Assembly (NCBI GenBank): GCA_964352225.1
Contig: CAYGRM010000023.1
Coordinates: 1-33,657 of the forward strand
Length of the DNA stretch: 33,657 nt
DNA from: CAJQQY01 sp964352225
Lineage (GTDB): Bacteria; Bacteroidota; Bacteroidia; Chitinophagales; Saprospiraceae
Direction of reading: 5' to 3'
Positions 1 through 7,831 of the stretch are shown here, one piece after another. The translations under genes and the position numbers were made by a program. A model generated the notes under the pieces. That model saw only the letters and a list, made by a program, of their open reading frames with translations, was not told the DNA's origin and made no database searches. Within the stretch, counting starts at the first letter, position 1; every line of letters starts with the position of its first letter.

Positions 1-69
1 AAATAATTCTAAAATTTTACTTATACATATTTATGATCCGGCACTTAATTTTTTTTAAAAAAAATCAAA

Positions 70-106
70 AACTGAATTTTCGAAATATGAAAATTCGGTT
101 TTTTTT
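70..106 (+). terminator. Rho-independent terminator of a gene upstream of the window
   Basis: A 12-bp stem (arms 70-81 and 89-100, one G-U pair) with a 7-nt loop is followed directly by a run of T. An A-rich tract before it means it could also work on the other strand. It probably closes a transcription unit that ends left of the window and separates it from the membrane protein gene at 136. Confidence 0.65.
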
Positions 107-135
107 ATTGACCTTTGGCGAAAATTTAAGCACAA

Positions 136-855
136 ATGATTCTATCCATCCTGCGACAACCGGATGTAAATATTCTAGGCATTAGACTGCAAGAACCCAT
201 AACAACTATCACAGACTTACTCGTCACAGTAGTGTGCTTCTACGCCTATTGGAAAATTAAGAAAAGTGAAGTTTCTGGCAAGGCTGTTCAACATATCAAG
301 TATTATTTTGTTCTTATGGGCATTGGTATTGGATTGGGTGGTTTAATTGGCCATGGATTCCAATATGCTTTCTCCATGGAATGGAAATGTTTGGGCTGGG
401 TGATTGGAATGTTTGCGGTATTATTTTTTGAATTTTCTGCTTTGGAGTATACGATTAATCTGATTCCCAAAAAATTGCACAAAATTTTAGTCGGAGTTAG
501 TATTATTGAATTGCTGATTGCCTTAATTTTCACGATTACTTTTGTGAATTTTAAATATGTACAGTACCATATGATTTTTGGATTTATCCTAGTCATTTTC
601 TCATTACACCTTTTAATTTATTATAAAACAAACGATAACGGAAGTCGGTGGATGCTGGCTGGAATAATGATGTTAGTCATCGCAATTAGCGCATTTAGTT
701 ATCGAGTCACCCCTCATGTTTGGTTTAATCATAATGATTTATCACACATTTTTATCGCCATTGCTACTTATTTATTTTTAAAAGGAGCATTACACCTCGG
801 TGAACCACCCAAAAAACTAGCACCCCAAAAGACAGTCAAAAAAGGTTCAAGATGA
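136..855 (+). CDS. Seven-TM integral membrane protein, DUF6962-like
   Basis: This is a 239-aa polytopic membrane protein with about seven hydrophobic segments (roughly residues 21-41, 56-79, 84-105, 116-139, 141-162, 171-190, 200-220) and a basic Lys/Arg-rich C-terminal tail. Polar residues sit inside membrane segments in a conserved-looking pattern: Asp27 in TM1, His73 (GLIGHGF) at the end of TM2, and His199, Asp201 and His204 (NHNDLSH) at the start of TM7. From memory this resembles the uncharacterised DUF6962 family. The His/Asp arrangement also recalls CREST-type membrane hydrolases such as alkaline ceramidase, but that is an analogy, not an identification. It stands alone between an upstream terminator and a palindromic spacer. 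ATG 136 is taken because it gives an N-terminus just before TM1. No function is assigned. Confidence 0.75.
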   Translation: MILSILRQPDVNILGIRLQEPITTITDLLVTVVCFYAYWKIKKSEVSGKAVQHIKYYFVLMGIGIGLGGLIGHGFQYAFSMEWKCLGWVIGMFAVLFFEFSALEYTINLIPKKLHKILVGVSIIELLIALIFTITFVNFKYVQYHMIFGFILVIFSLHLLIYYKTNDNGSRWMLAGIMMLVIAISAFSYRVTPHVWFNHNDLSHIFIAIATYLFLKGALHLGEPPKKLAPQKTVKKGSR

Positions 856-856
856 T

Positions 857-984
857 TTCATTTGGTTATTAAGTTTTTGGTTATTGAGTTATTGTGTTAT
901 TGAGTTATTAGTTGTACTAACTATTGAAGTACCACTTTGGAAATAATCAATAACTCAATAACTATTTATAACTGACCAAATGAA
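857..984. repeat. Long imperfect palindrome between two genes
   Basis: Outer arms are 857-866 (TTCATTTGGT) and 975-984 (its exact complement). Inner arms are 879-894 and 948-963, with 15 of 16 bases pairing. The left inner arm is partly repeated in direct orientation at 896-909 (GTTATTGAGTTATT). The element starts just after the stop codon of the gene at 136-855 and ends 79 bp before the next start. It may be a foldback repeat or a non-autonomous mobile element. There is no T-run typical of a terminator. Confidence 0.6.
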
Positions 985-1063
985 TTCATTTAAAACTTCA
1001 AAAAGTAAGAGCATGTTTAAATTTATAATTTTATAGAAACATAAATTTCAATTACTTTTCACC

Positions 1064-3367
1064 ATGAGTTTTTTATTTATTCCAAATAAGACCCGATTAT
1101 CCATCGCAATTATTTGCGTATTTTTTAATTTTCAACTATTTGCTCAAGACTCAATTCCTCCCGTTCCGGATCAATTAGATAATACGATCTATGCCCTTTA
1201 TATTCATCATACTAATGAAAAAATAGTACTTGATGGAGAATTAAATGAGGCCGCTTGGCAACATGGAAAAGCTTCTGGAAAATTTTGGCAAAACTTCCCT
1301 GGTGATAGTATTCACGCTAAAGCGCAAACTGAAATGTATATGACTTATGATGATGAAAACTTATACATCGCCATTATTTGTCATAGTGTGGGAAATAATT
1401 TTGTTACTCCTTCATTACGTCGAGATTATGGTTTTGGGGGAAATGATAATTTCAGTATTCACTTTGATACCTATAATGATAATACTAACTCGGTATTGTT
1501 TGGACTGAATCCATTCGGTATTCGACGAGAGGCCTTGATCTCTGGTGGAGGTAGACAAGGAAATGATTTCAATTCATCATGGGACAATAAGTGGAATGGG
1601 AATGCAAAAATCCATGACAACTATTGGGTGGGTGAATATGCCATTCCTTTCAAAACACTTCGCTATAATGAAGGAAGTACAGAGTGGCGCTTCACGGCTT
1701 ATCGCAATGATACACAAACTGGAGAGCGTTCCACTTGGTTAAGAATTCCACAAAATCGAGTCATCATGGATATGTCATACATGGGAACTTTGATTTGGGA
1801 TAAACCGCTAAAAAAGGCAGGAAAAAATATTTCAATTATACCATTCGTAGCGAGTTCGGTGACTCGTGATTTTGAAGATGTGGAGCAAACAGAAGCAGAC
1901 GCAACTGTTTCGTTTGGTGGTGATGCAAAAATTGGAGTGACTTCTGGTTTGAATTTGGACTTGACCATTAACCCTGATTTTTCACAAGTGGAGGTTGACC
2001 AACAAGTGACCAATTTGGATCGTTTTGAAATTTTCTTTCCCGAGCGTAGACAATTCTTTTTGGAAAATGCTGATTTATTTTCAGGATTTGGTGCAGGTCG
2101 AGTGACGCCATTTTTCTCCAGAAGAATTGGAGTGACGCAGGATACTTCTTCCGGCGATAATGTACAAAACACAATTTTATACGGCGCAAGACTTTCGGGA
2201 AAACTGAATGAAAAAACTAGAATTGGTTTGCTTAATATGCAAACAACAAAGCAAGTAGATAACGATTTGCCTAGCTTCAATTATACTGTTGCAACTGCTG
2301 AACAAAATATTTTTGCGAAGTCTACGATTGCTGCAATCCTAGTCAACAAGCAAGCTGTTAACGCTGAAGAATTTTCTGGTTCATTTGATAATTATAATCG
2401 AGTGGCAGGATTAGAGTATCGATTAGCAACTCAAGATAATGTTTGGACGGGGAAGGCATCCTACTTTCATGCCTTCACCCCTAGTGATGAAAAAGATAAA
2501 TTTTATCACTTTTTCAGACTTGAATATAATAAGAGAAGATACCGATTAGAGTGGGGGCATTATTTTGTGGGGAGTGGATTTGATGCACAGGTGGGATTCA
2601 TTCCTAGAAAAGATATTTTATTTTTAAATCCAGAATTAGAGTTTAATTTTTTTCCTAATAAAAGTTCTAGAGTCAGTCGTCACCGAGTACAATTTGAGCC
2701 TCGCTTTATTTACAAAACTGGACGCGATGGGAATGAAATCGTAAAGGACTTTAGCAATATTGAAAATCAAGCAGAAGGAAGTTGGAATATTCAATTTAGA
2801 AATACGTCTAATATCAATATCTCCGCAGAAGTTAATGATGTATTATTACTGGATGATTTTGATCCAACTCGAATTCAAGATGACGATGTTTTTCTAGCTG
2901 CGGGTGATCGCTTTCAATTCACAAATTTTAGGTTTAGCTATCGCTCAGATGAGCGAAAAAAATTCAATTTTGATTTTAGAACTAATTTTGGACAATTCTA
3001 CAGCGGTAATCGAAGTGGTATTGGCGGGAGTATTACTTACCGATATCAGCCTTTTGGATTTGTGAGTTTGGATTATAATTTTAATCGGATTACTAATCTG
3101 GGAGATGGATTTGAAGATGCTAATCTATGGTTGCTCGGGCCACGAATTGATTTGACATTTACTAAAAAATTATTTTTGACCACTTTTATTCAATACAATA
3201 GTCAGTCGGAAAATCTAAATATTAATACCCGTTTCCAATGGAGGTTTGCACCGGTCTCGGATTTCTTTTTGGTGTATACGGATAATTATGAAGCCTTGAC
3301 TTTTGATCAATTTACGACGAGAAATCGGGCGTTGGTGGCGAAGGTGACTTATTGGTTGAATTTGTAG
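1064..3367 (+). CDS. CBM9-like/DUF5916 outer-membrane protein
   Basis: This 767-aa protein begins with a signal peptide (residues 1-27, ending LFAQ). A carbohydrate-binding family 9-like beta-sandwich follows at roughly 45-240; it starts with the motif IVLDGELNEAAW, typical of this family. The rest (about 255-767) matches the DUF5916 type: alternating beta strands, the FFPERRQFFLENADLF motif near residues 330-345, and a hydrophobic, aromatic-rich C-terminal strand (VTYWLNL) as in outer-membrane beta-barrels. Proteins of this type are widespread in Bacteroidota, but their substrate is not established. A role at the outer membrane in binding sugars or peptides is inference. It appears to be a single-gene unit and its length is normal for the family. 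The ATG at 1064 is supported by the signal peptide that follows. Confidence 0.85.
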   Translation: MSFLFIPNKTRLSIAIICVFFNFQLFAQDSIPPVPDQLDNTIYALYIHHTNEKIVLDGELNEAAWQHGKASGKFWQNFPGDSIHAKAQTEMYMTYDDENLYIAIICHSVGNNFVTPSLRRDYGFGGNDNFSIHFDTYNDNTNSVLFGLNPFGIRREALISGGGRQGNDFNSSWDNKWNGNAKIHDNYWVGEYAIPFKTLRYNEGSTEWRFTAYRNDTQTGERSTWLRIPQNRVIMDMSYMGTLIWDKPLKKAGKNISIIPFVASSVTRDFEDVEQTEADATVSFGGDAKIGVTSGLNLDLTINPDFSQVEVDQQVTNLDRFEIFFPERRQFFLENADLFSGFGAGRVTPFFSRRIGVTQDTSSGDNVQNTILYGARLSGKLNEKTRIGLLNMQTTKQVDNDLPSFNYTVATAEQNIFAKSTIAAILVNKQAVNAEEFSGSFDNYNRVAGLEYRLATQDNVWTGKASYFHAFTPSDEKDKFYHFFRLEYNKRRYRLEWGHYFVGSGFDAQVGFIPRKDILFLNPELEFNFFPNKSSRVSRHRVQFEPRFIYKTGRDGNEIVKDFSNIENQAEGSWNIQFRNTSNINISAEVNDVLLLDDFDPTRIQDDDVFLAAGDRFQFTNFRFSYRSDERKKFNFDFRTNFGQFYSGNRSGIGGSITYRYQPFGFVSLDYNFNRITNLGDGFEDANLWLLGPRIDLTFTKKLFLTTFIQYNSQSENLNINTRFQWRFAPVSDFFLVYTDNYEALTFDQFTTRNRALVAKVTYWLNL

Positions 3368-3400
3368 GAGTATTGTTATTAAAAGTGATGTTATTGAAAA

Positions 3401-3426
3401 ATAAAACTTCGCTTATTAAGTTTTAT
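3401..3426. other. Small hairpin between two + genes
   Basis: Perfect 9-bp arms (ATAAAACTT at 3401-3409 and its complement at 3418-3426) enclose an 8-nt loop, 15 bp before the next ATG. There is no T-run, so it is not a convincing terminator. It could affect translation of the lipoprotein gene at 3441. Confidence 0.35.
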
Positions 3427-3440
3427 CCATAAAACTATCG

Positions 3441-3884
3441 ATGAAAAAATTAATTTTCGCAGCTACCCTTTTATTGATAATTCAGATTACCTCTTGTATT
3501 AAAGATGATGTTATAGATTATGATGTCTTGATTGATGTAATTTTGTTCAAAGACAATCAAAATATTACCTATCAATATAAAATTGATTCCATTAAAGTCC
3601 ATACAGGATGTCTCACCCCAACAAGAGCACAACCAATTAAACATGCAGAAAAATCATTAATCTATGGTCTAAGCTTCTGCTGCCGAAATTCTGAATTTGC
3701 AACGGTGAGAATCAGTAAAGGAAATTACCTTAGCATTAATGATATTGACAAGTTTAAAATTCAAATGGAATACCAGGATACAACAACTTACTCTTCTTGT
3801 GAAATTATTGGAGCCACTTCAATTCCTAATTATAGTGAGGTTAGTTATGTTGATAAAAAAATTACTGTCTCGATAACGGAATAG
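3441..3884 (+). CDS. Small putative lipoprotein, unknown function
   Basis: This 147-aa protein has a short basic N-terminus, a hydrophobic stretch and a lipobox-like end (ITSC, Cys19), so it is probably an exported lipoprotein. The charged residues right after the Cys (IKDDVIDYD) would fit a Bacteroidota outer-membrane lipoprotein. The mature part looks beta-rich and contains four more cysteines: Cys57, the adjacent pair Cys80-Cys81 (FCCRN), and Cys120. These could form disulphides. I do not recognise a family. It lies 73 bp downstream of the DUF5916 gene on the same strand and its stop codon sits inside a hairpin shared with the convergent methyltransferase gene. Confidence 0.65.
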   Translation: MKKLIFAATLLLIIQITSCIKDDVIDYDVLIDVILFKDNQNITYQYKIDSIKVHTGCLTPTRAQPIKHAEKSLIYGLSFCCRNSEFATVRISKGNYLSINDIDKFKIQMEYQDTTTYSSCEIIGATSIPNYSEVSYVDKKITVSITE

Positions 3885-3905
3885 TATCTTTTTTTGACAC
3901 TATTC
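3879..3905. terminator. Hairpin spanning both stop codons of convergent genes
   Basis: Arms 3879-3888 and 3896-3905 pair over 10 bp (one G-U) around a loop of seven T. The left arm contains the TAG stop of the + gene (3882-3884) and the right arm the TAG stop of the - gene (3900-3902 on the + strand). The following T-tract is only modest on either side, so terminator function is plausible but not certain. Confidence 0.45.
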
Positions 3906-4643
3906 TTTAATTTTCTCCGCCACCAGAACCATCGTTGGAAAAGCATAAGCCTTTCTTTCAATTTTTTCCAAAACTTTAAATCCATTTAACTCTAAATAAA
4001 CTTCCAATTCATCGTTTGTAAAAGTTCGAATCACCGAATCATCCTCCCCTATCTTTTTCCAATCCTGATTTTCTTTTTGGTAAAAATGAGAAATCCATCT
4101 AAAATCAAATCCATTTTTTAAAGTCAATGACCAAAAACTATTTCTCCGATATTCAATATCTTGAAAAACGACTTCATGAATAATCTTTTTTCCATCTGAG
4201 ATTTCAGGGATAAATTGTTTCGCATCAATAAAATCAAAACAGATAATTCCACCTGCATTTAAATTTTTATTGATGGAAAAAAAAGTAGCATTAACTTCCT
4301 CATTTTTCAATAAATAACTAATCGTTCTTCCTGTGATTAAAATACAATCAACTGATTTTTCTAAATTAAAATCTCGCATGTCGTCTTGCAAAAACTTAGC
4401 ATTTTTATTTTTAGATTTTGCAATCTTAATCATGTCTTCGCTGTAGTCAAGGCCTTGGTAGTCAAAATTATTTTGGGAAAAATAATGAGCTAGATTTCCA
4501 GTTCCGCTTCCTATTTCAAGGAGGTTATCTTTTTTATATTTTTTCAAAATTTGACTATAGAATAAATATTCGTCCTCGTAGTCAATGAACGTTTGGTACA
4601 TCGCTTCGTAGATATTTGCTAAATCGGAATAGAGATTTTCCAT
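3900..4643 (-). CDS. Class I SAM-dependent methyltransferase
   Basis: The 247-aa protein has the Rossmann-type S-adenosylmethionine site: motif I LLEIGSGTGNLAHYF (residues 41-55), an acidic residue ending strand 2 (YQGLDYSEDM), and the motif with Asp near DDMRDF. The C-terminal part (WSLTLKNGFDFRWISHFYQ and a final VYLELNGFKVLE helix-strand) matches the methyltransferase-25 type of small-molecule methylases. The substrate cannot be read from the sequence. It is cytoplasmic, with no signal peptide or membrane segment. It faces the lipoprotein gene tail to tail and is separated from the M1 peptidase gene by a terminator, so it is probably monocistronic. Confidence 0.85.
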   Translation of the reverse strand: MENLYSDLANIYEAMYQTFIDYEDEYLFYSQILKKYKKDNLLEIGSGTGNLAHYFSQNNFDYQGLDYSEDMIKIAKSKNKNAKFLQDDMRDFNLEKSVDCILITGRTISYLLKNEEVNATFFSINKNLNAGGIICFDFIDAKQFIPEISDGKKIIHEVVFQDIEYRRNSFWSLTLKNGFDFRWISHFYQKENQDWKKIGEDDSVIRTFTNDELEVYLELNGFKVLEKIERKAYAFPTMVLVAEKIKE

Positions 4644-4690
4644 TTTATTTTATTTATCCTGTCAATAATAATTACAAAATAATCAAAAAA

Positions 4691-4720
4691 AAAGTGCACC
4701 CAATTAAATAGATGCACTTT
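4691..4720 (-). terminator. Rho-independent terminator of the M1 peptidase gene
   Basis: The 8-bp stem AAAGTGCA (4691-4698) pairs with 4713-4720 and is extended by A-T pairs. Read on the minus strand, the stem is followed by nine T. It lies just past the stop of the M1 peptidase gene (4743) and before the methyltransferase start. Confidence 0.75.
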
Positions 4721-4742
4721 TTTTATTTCTATAACAATATAC

Positions 4743-7109
4743 TTACGGTCTAATCACTTTCTCCTTCGCTTTTTGCATTGGATTAGGTGAATCAGGGAAG
4801 TTATGTTTTTTGTAAACTTGGAACCTCGAAGGCATTTCCTGCAAAGGAAATTGGTTATTCGTTTCATCCACATCCGCAGTCTCTCGGAAAGGATCTAATC
4901 GAATCGCTTTTACTTCTTTATTTTTTACAAATACTTTTCGAACCTCATTTTCATCTTTTCTCCAAATCTCCACAGGTACTCTTTGCACTTCCTTCGTTCC
5001 ATCTTCGAAAGTCCATTCGATGATGATTGGCATTGGCAAGCCCCCTTTATTTTTGAAAAATAATTCATAGTAATTTTTACTACCGTAAAGTTTTTTCTTA
5101 GTTCTTTTATTGGGAGCTTCATCGTATAACGTTCCTTTCATCACTTGGACGGAGTCTTCCGTTTCCCAAGGTCGGTAATCCGTATAGAAGTCAACTAAGT
5201 TTTTGTCTTCTTCTACTTTGAACTTGATTCCTGCTTCTTTATTTCTAATTTTAGAAATATCATCGAAAGGTTTTTCAACAGTTTGTGGAAATTCTCTTTC
5301 CACTTTTTCAGGATTATTTTTCAAATCAACTTTATACCAATTAACACTATCCAAAGCAATATCTACATTTTCGATACTAAAAAACCAACCTCTCCAAAAC
5401 CAATCTAAATCAACGCCACTCGCATCTTCCATTGTTCTAAAAAAGTCAGCAGGAGTTGGATGCTTGAATGCCCATCGTTCGCAGTATTCTTTGAATGCCA
5501 TATCAAAAAGCTCTCTCCCCATAATTGTTTCTCGCAAAATATTTAACCCTGTAGCTGGCTTTCCGTAAGCATTCCAACCAAATCCTACAATATTCTCACT
5601 ATTGGTCATGATTGGTTCTAAACGATCTGGATTACTACTCATGTAGCCAATAGCTTTGTGTGCAGGGCCTCGACGTGAGTTATAATTATTATCAAATTCT
5701 GACTCTGCCAAATACTGAACAAAAGTATTAATTCCTTCATCCATCCATGACCATTGACGCTCATCAGAGTTAATAATCATTGGAAAATAGTTGTGCCCAA
5801 CTTCGTGAATGATAACTGAGATAGCTCCTTTTTTAGCTCGCTCGGTGTAAGTTCCATCTTCTTCTGCACGCCCATAGTTAAAGCAAATCATCGGATACTC
5901 CATCCCATTAGCTGCTTCCACAGAAATCGCAATTGGGTATGGATAAGGAATAGAATATCGAGAGTAAACTTCTAAAGTATGCTTCACCGCCTTGGTAGAA
6001 TACTTGCTGTAAATTGGGTAAGATTCTTTTGGGTAGTAACTCATGCACATTACTTTTTTACCCGCTGTAGTGGTATGTGGCAACGCATCCCAAACGAATT
6101 TTCGAGAAGCTCCCCAGGCAAAATCTCTCACATTGTCTGCTTTGTATTCCCAAGTTTTTAGCGACTTGCTTTTTTTACTTTTTTCATTCGCTTTAGCTTC
6201 AGCCAAAGTAATAATTTCAACAGGTTCTGTTCCTGTGTTATTAGATGCTTGTTTCCATCGTTGCTTTTGAGTAGAAGTCATTACTTGATCCATGTTTTGA
6301 CATTCTCCAGTTGAAGCAACTACATAATCATCAGGCAAAGTCATTTTGACATTGTAATTTCCAAACTCCAAAGCAAACTCTCCTCGTCCTGTAAATTGTT
6401 TGTTTTGCCATCCTTCCACCGCATCGTACACACATAACCTTGGAAACCATTGAGTGATGGTGAAAATATAATTATCTTCTTTCTCAAAATATTCATAGCC
6501 ACCACGTCCTCCGATTCCGTCTACACGATCCGTCAAATTATAATTCCATTTTACATTAAAAGTGAAAGTATCTTCAGGCTTTAATGGTTGAGGAAGATTA
6601 ATTCTCATCATCGTTTGGTTGATGATATATTTCAGTTTTTTACCATTTGCATCAGTTACCATTTCGATATTATGACCATATTTGTTTGGTTCGTCATAGG
6701 TTTCTAAACTTTCCAAACCATCTTGGCTCATTATTTTTCGAATAGAACTTGAGTTTGCATGATTTGCATCGCTATCAGCTCTATGTTCATTTTCATCTAA
6801 TTGTAACCAAATATATTTCAGGGTATTCGGAGATCGGTTATAATATTTAATTTTTTCAGTTCCACTTAACTGTTGTTTTTCGGTATCTAAAGTACACTCG
6901 ATATCATAATCTGCTTGCTGTTGCCAATAATCTGGACCAGGCATTCCATCAGCTGCATGATAAGTATTTGGAGTAGGTAACTCTTGTCCTAATTGCTCAA
7001 ATCTGTTTCCGTGATTAGAAGTTTTCTTTTGGGCAGAAATCGTGGTTGCCAAGGCAATCATACTGCATAAAAGAAAACAGGTTTGTAATAAATTCTTGAA
7101 GTTCATCAT
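4743..7109 (-). CDS. Secreted M1-family zinc metallopeptidase
   Basis: This 788-aa protein starts with a signal peptide (residues 1-26, ending ISAQ). An aminopeptidase-N-like beta domain follows (about 60-290), then the gluzincin catalytic domain. The zinc site is complete: HEVGH at 435-439 and the third ligand Glu458 in DEGINTF, 19 residues after the second His. The exopeptidase motif equivalent to GAMEN is GMEYP (402-406). The C-terminal region (about 590-788) is beta-rich. Its likely role is periplasmic or outer-membrane removal of N-terminal amino acids from peptides for nutrition. Similar proteins in Bacteroidota are annotated as M1 family metallopeptidases of about 600-800 aa, so the length is normal. 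It is monocistronic, with a promoter candidate about 130 bp upstream and a terminator downstream. No type IX sorting domain is seen at the C-terminus. Confidence 0.88.
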   Translation of the reverse strand: MMNFKNLLQTCFLLCSMIALATTISAQKKTSNHGNRFEQLGQELPTPNTYHAADGMPGPDYWQQQADYDIECTLDTEKQQLSGTEKIKYYNRSPNTLKYIWLQLDENEHRADSDANHANSSSIRKIMSQDGLESLETYDEPNKYGHNIEMVTDANGKKLKYIINQTMMRINLPQPLKPEDTFTFNVKWNYNLTDRVDGIGGRGGYEYFEKEDNYIFTITQWFPRLCVYDAVEGWQNKQFTGRGEFALEFGNYNVKMTLPDDYVVASTGECQNMDQVMTSTQKQRWKQASNNTGTEPVEIITLAEAKANEKSKKSKSLKTWEYKADNVRDFAWGASRKFVWDALPHTTTAGKKVMCMSYYPKESYPIYSKYSTKAVKHTLEVYSRYSIPYPYPIAISVEAANGMEYPMICFNYGRAEEDGTYTERAKKGAISVIIHEVGHNYFPMIINSDERQWSWMDEGINTFVQYLAESEFDNNYNSRRGPAHKAIGYMSSNPDRLEPIMTNSENIVGFGWNAYGKPATGLNILRETIMGRELFDMAFKEYCERWAFKHPTPADFFRTMEDASGVDLDWFWRGWFFSIENVDIALDSVNWYKVDLKNNPEKVEREFPQTVEKPFDDISKIRNKEAGIKFKVEEDKNLVDFYTDYRPWETEDSVQVMKGTLYDEAPNKRTKKKLYGSKNYYELFFKNKGGLPMPIIIEWTFEDGTKEVQRVPVEIWRKDENEVRKVFVKNKEVKAIRLDPFRETADVDETNNQFPLQEMPSRFQVYKKHNFPDSPNPMQKAKEKVIRP

Positions 7110-7235
7110 TAGATAAATTGATTAGTAATTTTGTCAAAGGAAAAAATATTCGAGATTTTAAATGTTAAAATCACATTCTAAAAGAATAAAAAAAAATAAA
7201 AAGGTTGCTTTTGATTTTTTTTTATAAAAAGCGGT

Positions 7236-7267
7236 CAAAAGTACAAAAATCAGAAGTTTTTGCAAAG
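7236..7267 (-). promoter_or_regulatory. Bacteroidota-type promoter for the M1 peptidase gene
   Basis: On the minus strand there is TACTTTTG (complement of 7236-7243), which fits the -7 consensus TAnnTTTG. CTTTG (complement of 7263-7267) lies 19 bp further upstream, as the -33 TTG element. Both elements with standard spacing make this the best promoter match I found. It implies a leader of about 120 nt. Confidence 0.5.
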
Positions 7268-7320
7268 TATATATAAATTTGATATATCCGCTGGAAGTCC
7301 ATTTGATAAATAATTAAAAA

Positions 7321-7351
7321 AGCCCCAAGATCTAAAATAGATTTTGGGGCT
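7321..7351 (-). terminator. Strong terminator of the sugar operon
   Basis: A 13-bp stem (arms 7321-7333 and 7339-7351, one G-U pair, loop of five) with a GGGGCT end is followed by six T on the minus strand. It is 29 bp past the stop of the last operon gene. The opposite strand also has a T-run, so it may be bidirectional. Confidence 0.85.
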
Positions 7352-7379
7352 AAGTTTTTTGGAAAAAAAATCTTAATTC

Positions 7380-7823
7380 CTATCTTTTGGTAAAAGTTAA
7401 CATTGCATCGTCGGTCGTATCTCCACTAACTACATCAGTCAGTACAACCATTTTCTTTCCTTTTTTCTTTTCGATGAAAAACATAATATCGTCACGTTTC
7501 CCAATCGTTAATACTGTTTTTTTAATTTTCACCTCTTCTCTTTTACCATTTTTATTTTTTTTCCTCATCTTAAATTCTTTCTTTTCAACATTCCAAGTTT
7601 TGAATTCTTGGATTTGAGGTTTACAACCACTAACTGAAGTACCATATTTATACGTCGCTGTTCCATCTGCTCGAAGCTCAATGATTTGATCTTTTGCACA
7701 TTTTTCAGAAAACTTAGACTTGGTTAAAACCCAATTTCCTACATACTTTTTGTGTTGTGCTTCGACATTAAAATTCACCAAAAAAGTGAGCAATAGTATT
7801 GCAAATATTTTATACAATCTCAT
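7380..7823 (-). CDS. Lipocalin-like exported protein, last gene of the sugar operon
   Basis: The 147-aa protein has a clear signal peptide (residues 1-23, ending VEAQ) and a short beta-rich mature domain that starts GNWVLTKSKF. The GxW start, then a strand with ELRADGTATYKY and a late strand ending MLTFTKR, is typical of Bacteroidota lipocalin-like small proteins. Two Cys (in EKCAKD and SGCKP) could pair. It begins only 8 bp after the amylase stop, so it is almost surely translated from the same mRNA. Its ligand is unknown. A link to glucan use is inferred only from this position. The middle is very Lys-rich. Confidence 0.7.
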   Translation of the reverse strand: MRLYKIFAILLLTFLVNFNVEAQHKKYVGNWVLTKSKFSEKCAKDQIIELRADGTATYKYGTSVSGCKPQIQEFKTWNVEKKEFKMRKKNKNGKREEVKIKKTVLTIGKRDDIMFFIEKKKGKKMVVLTDVVSGDTTDDAMLTFTKR

Positions 7824-7831
7824 GATATATT

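Noticed and set aside
1699..2280. A 193-codon open frame on the minus strand inside the DUF5916 gene
   Set aside because: It lies fully within a well-supported gene on the other strand, with no recognisable domain, so it is a shadow frame.
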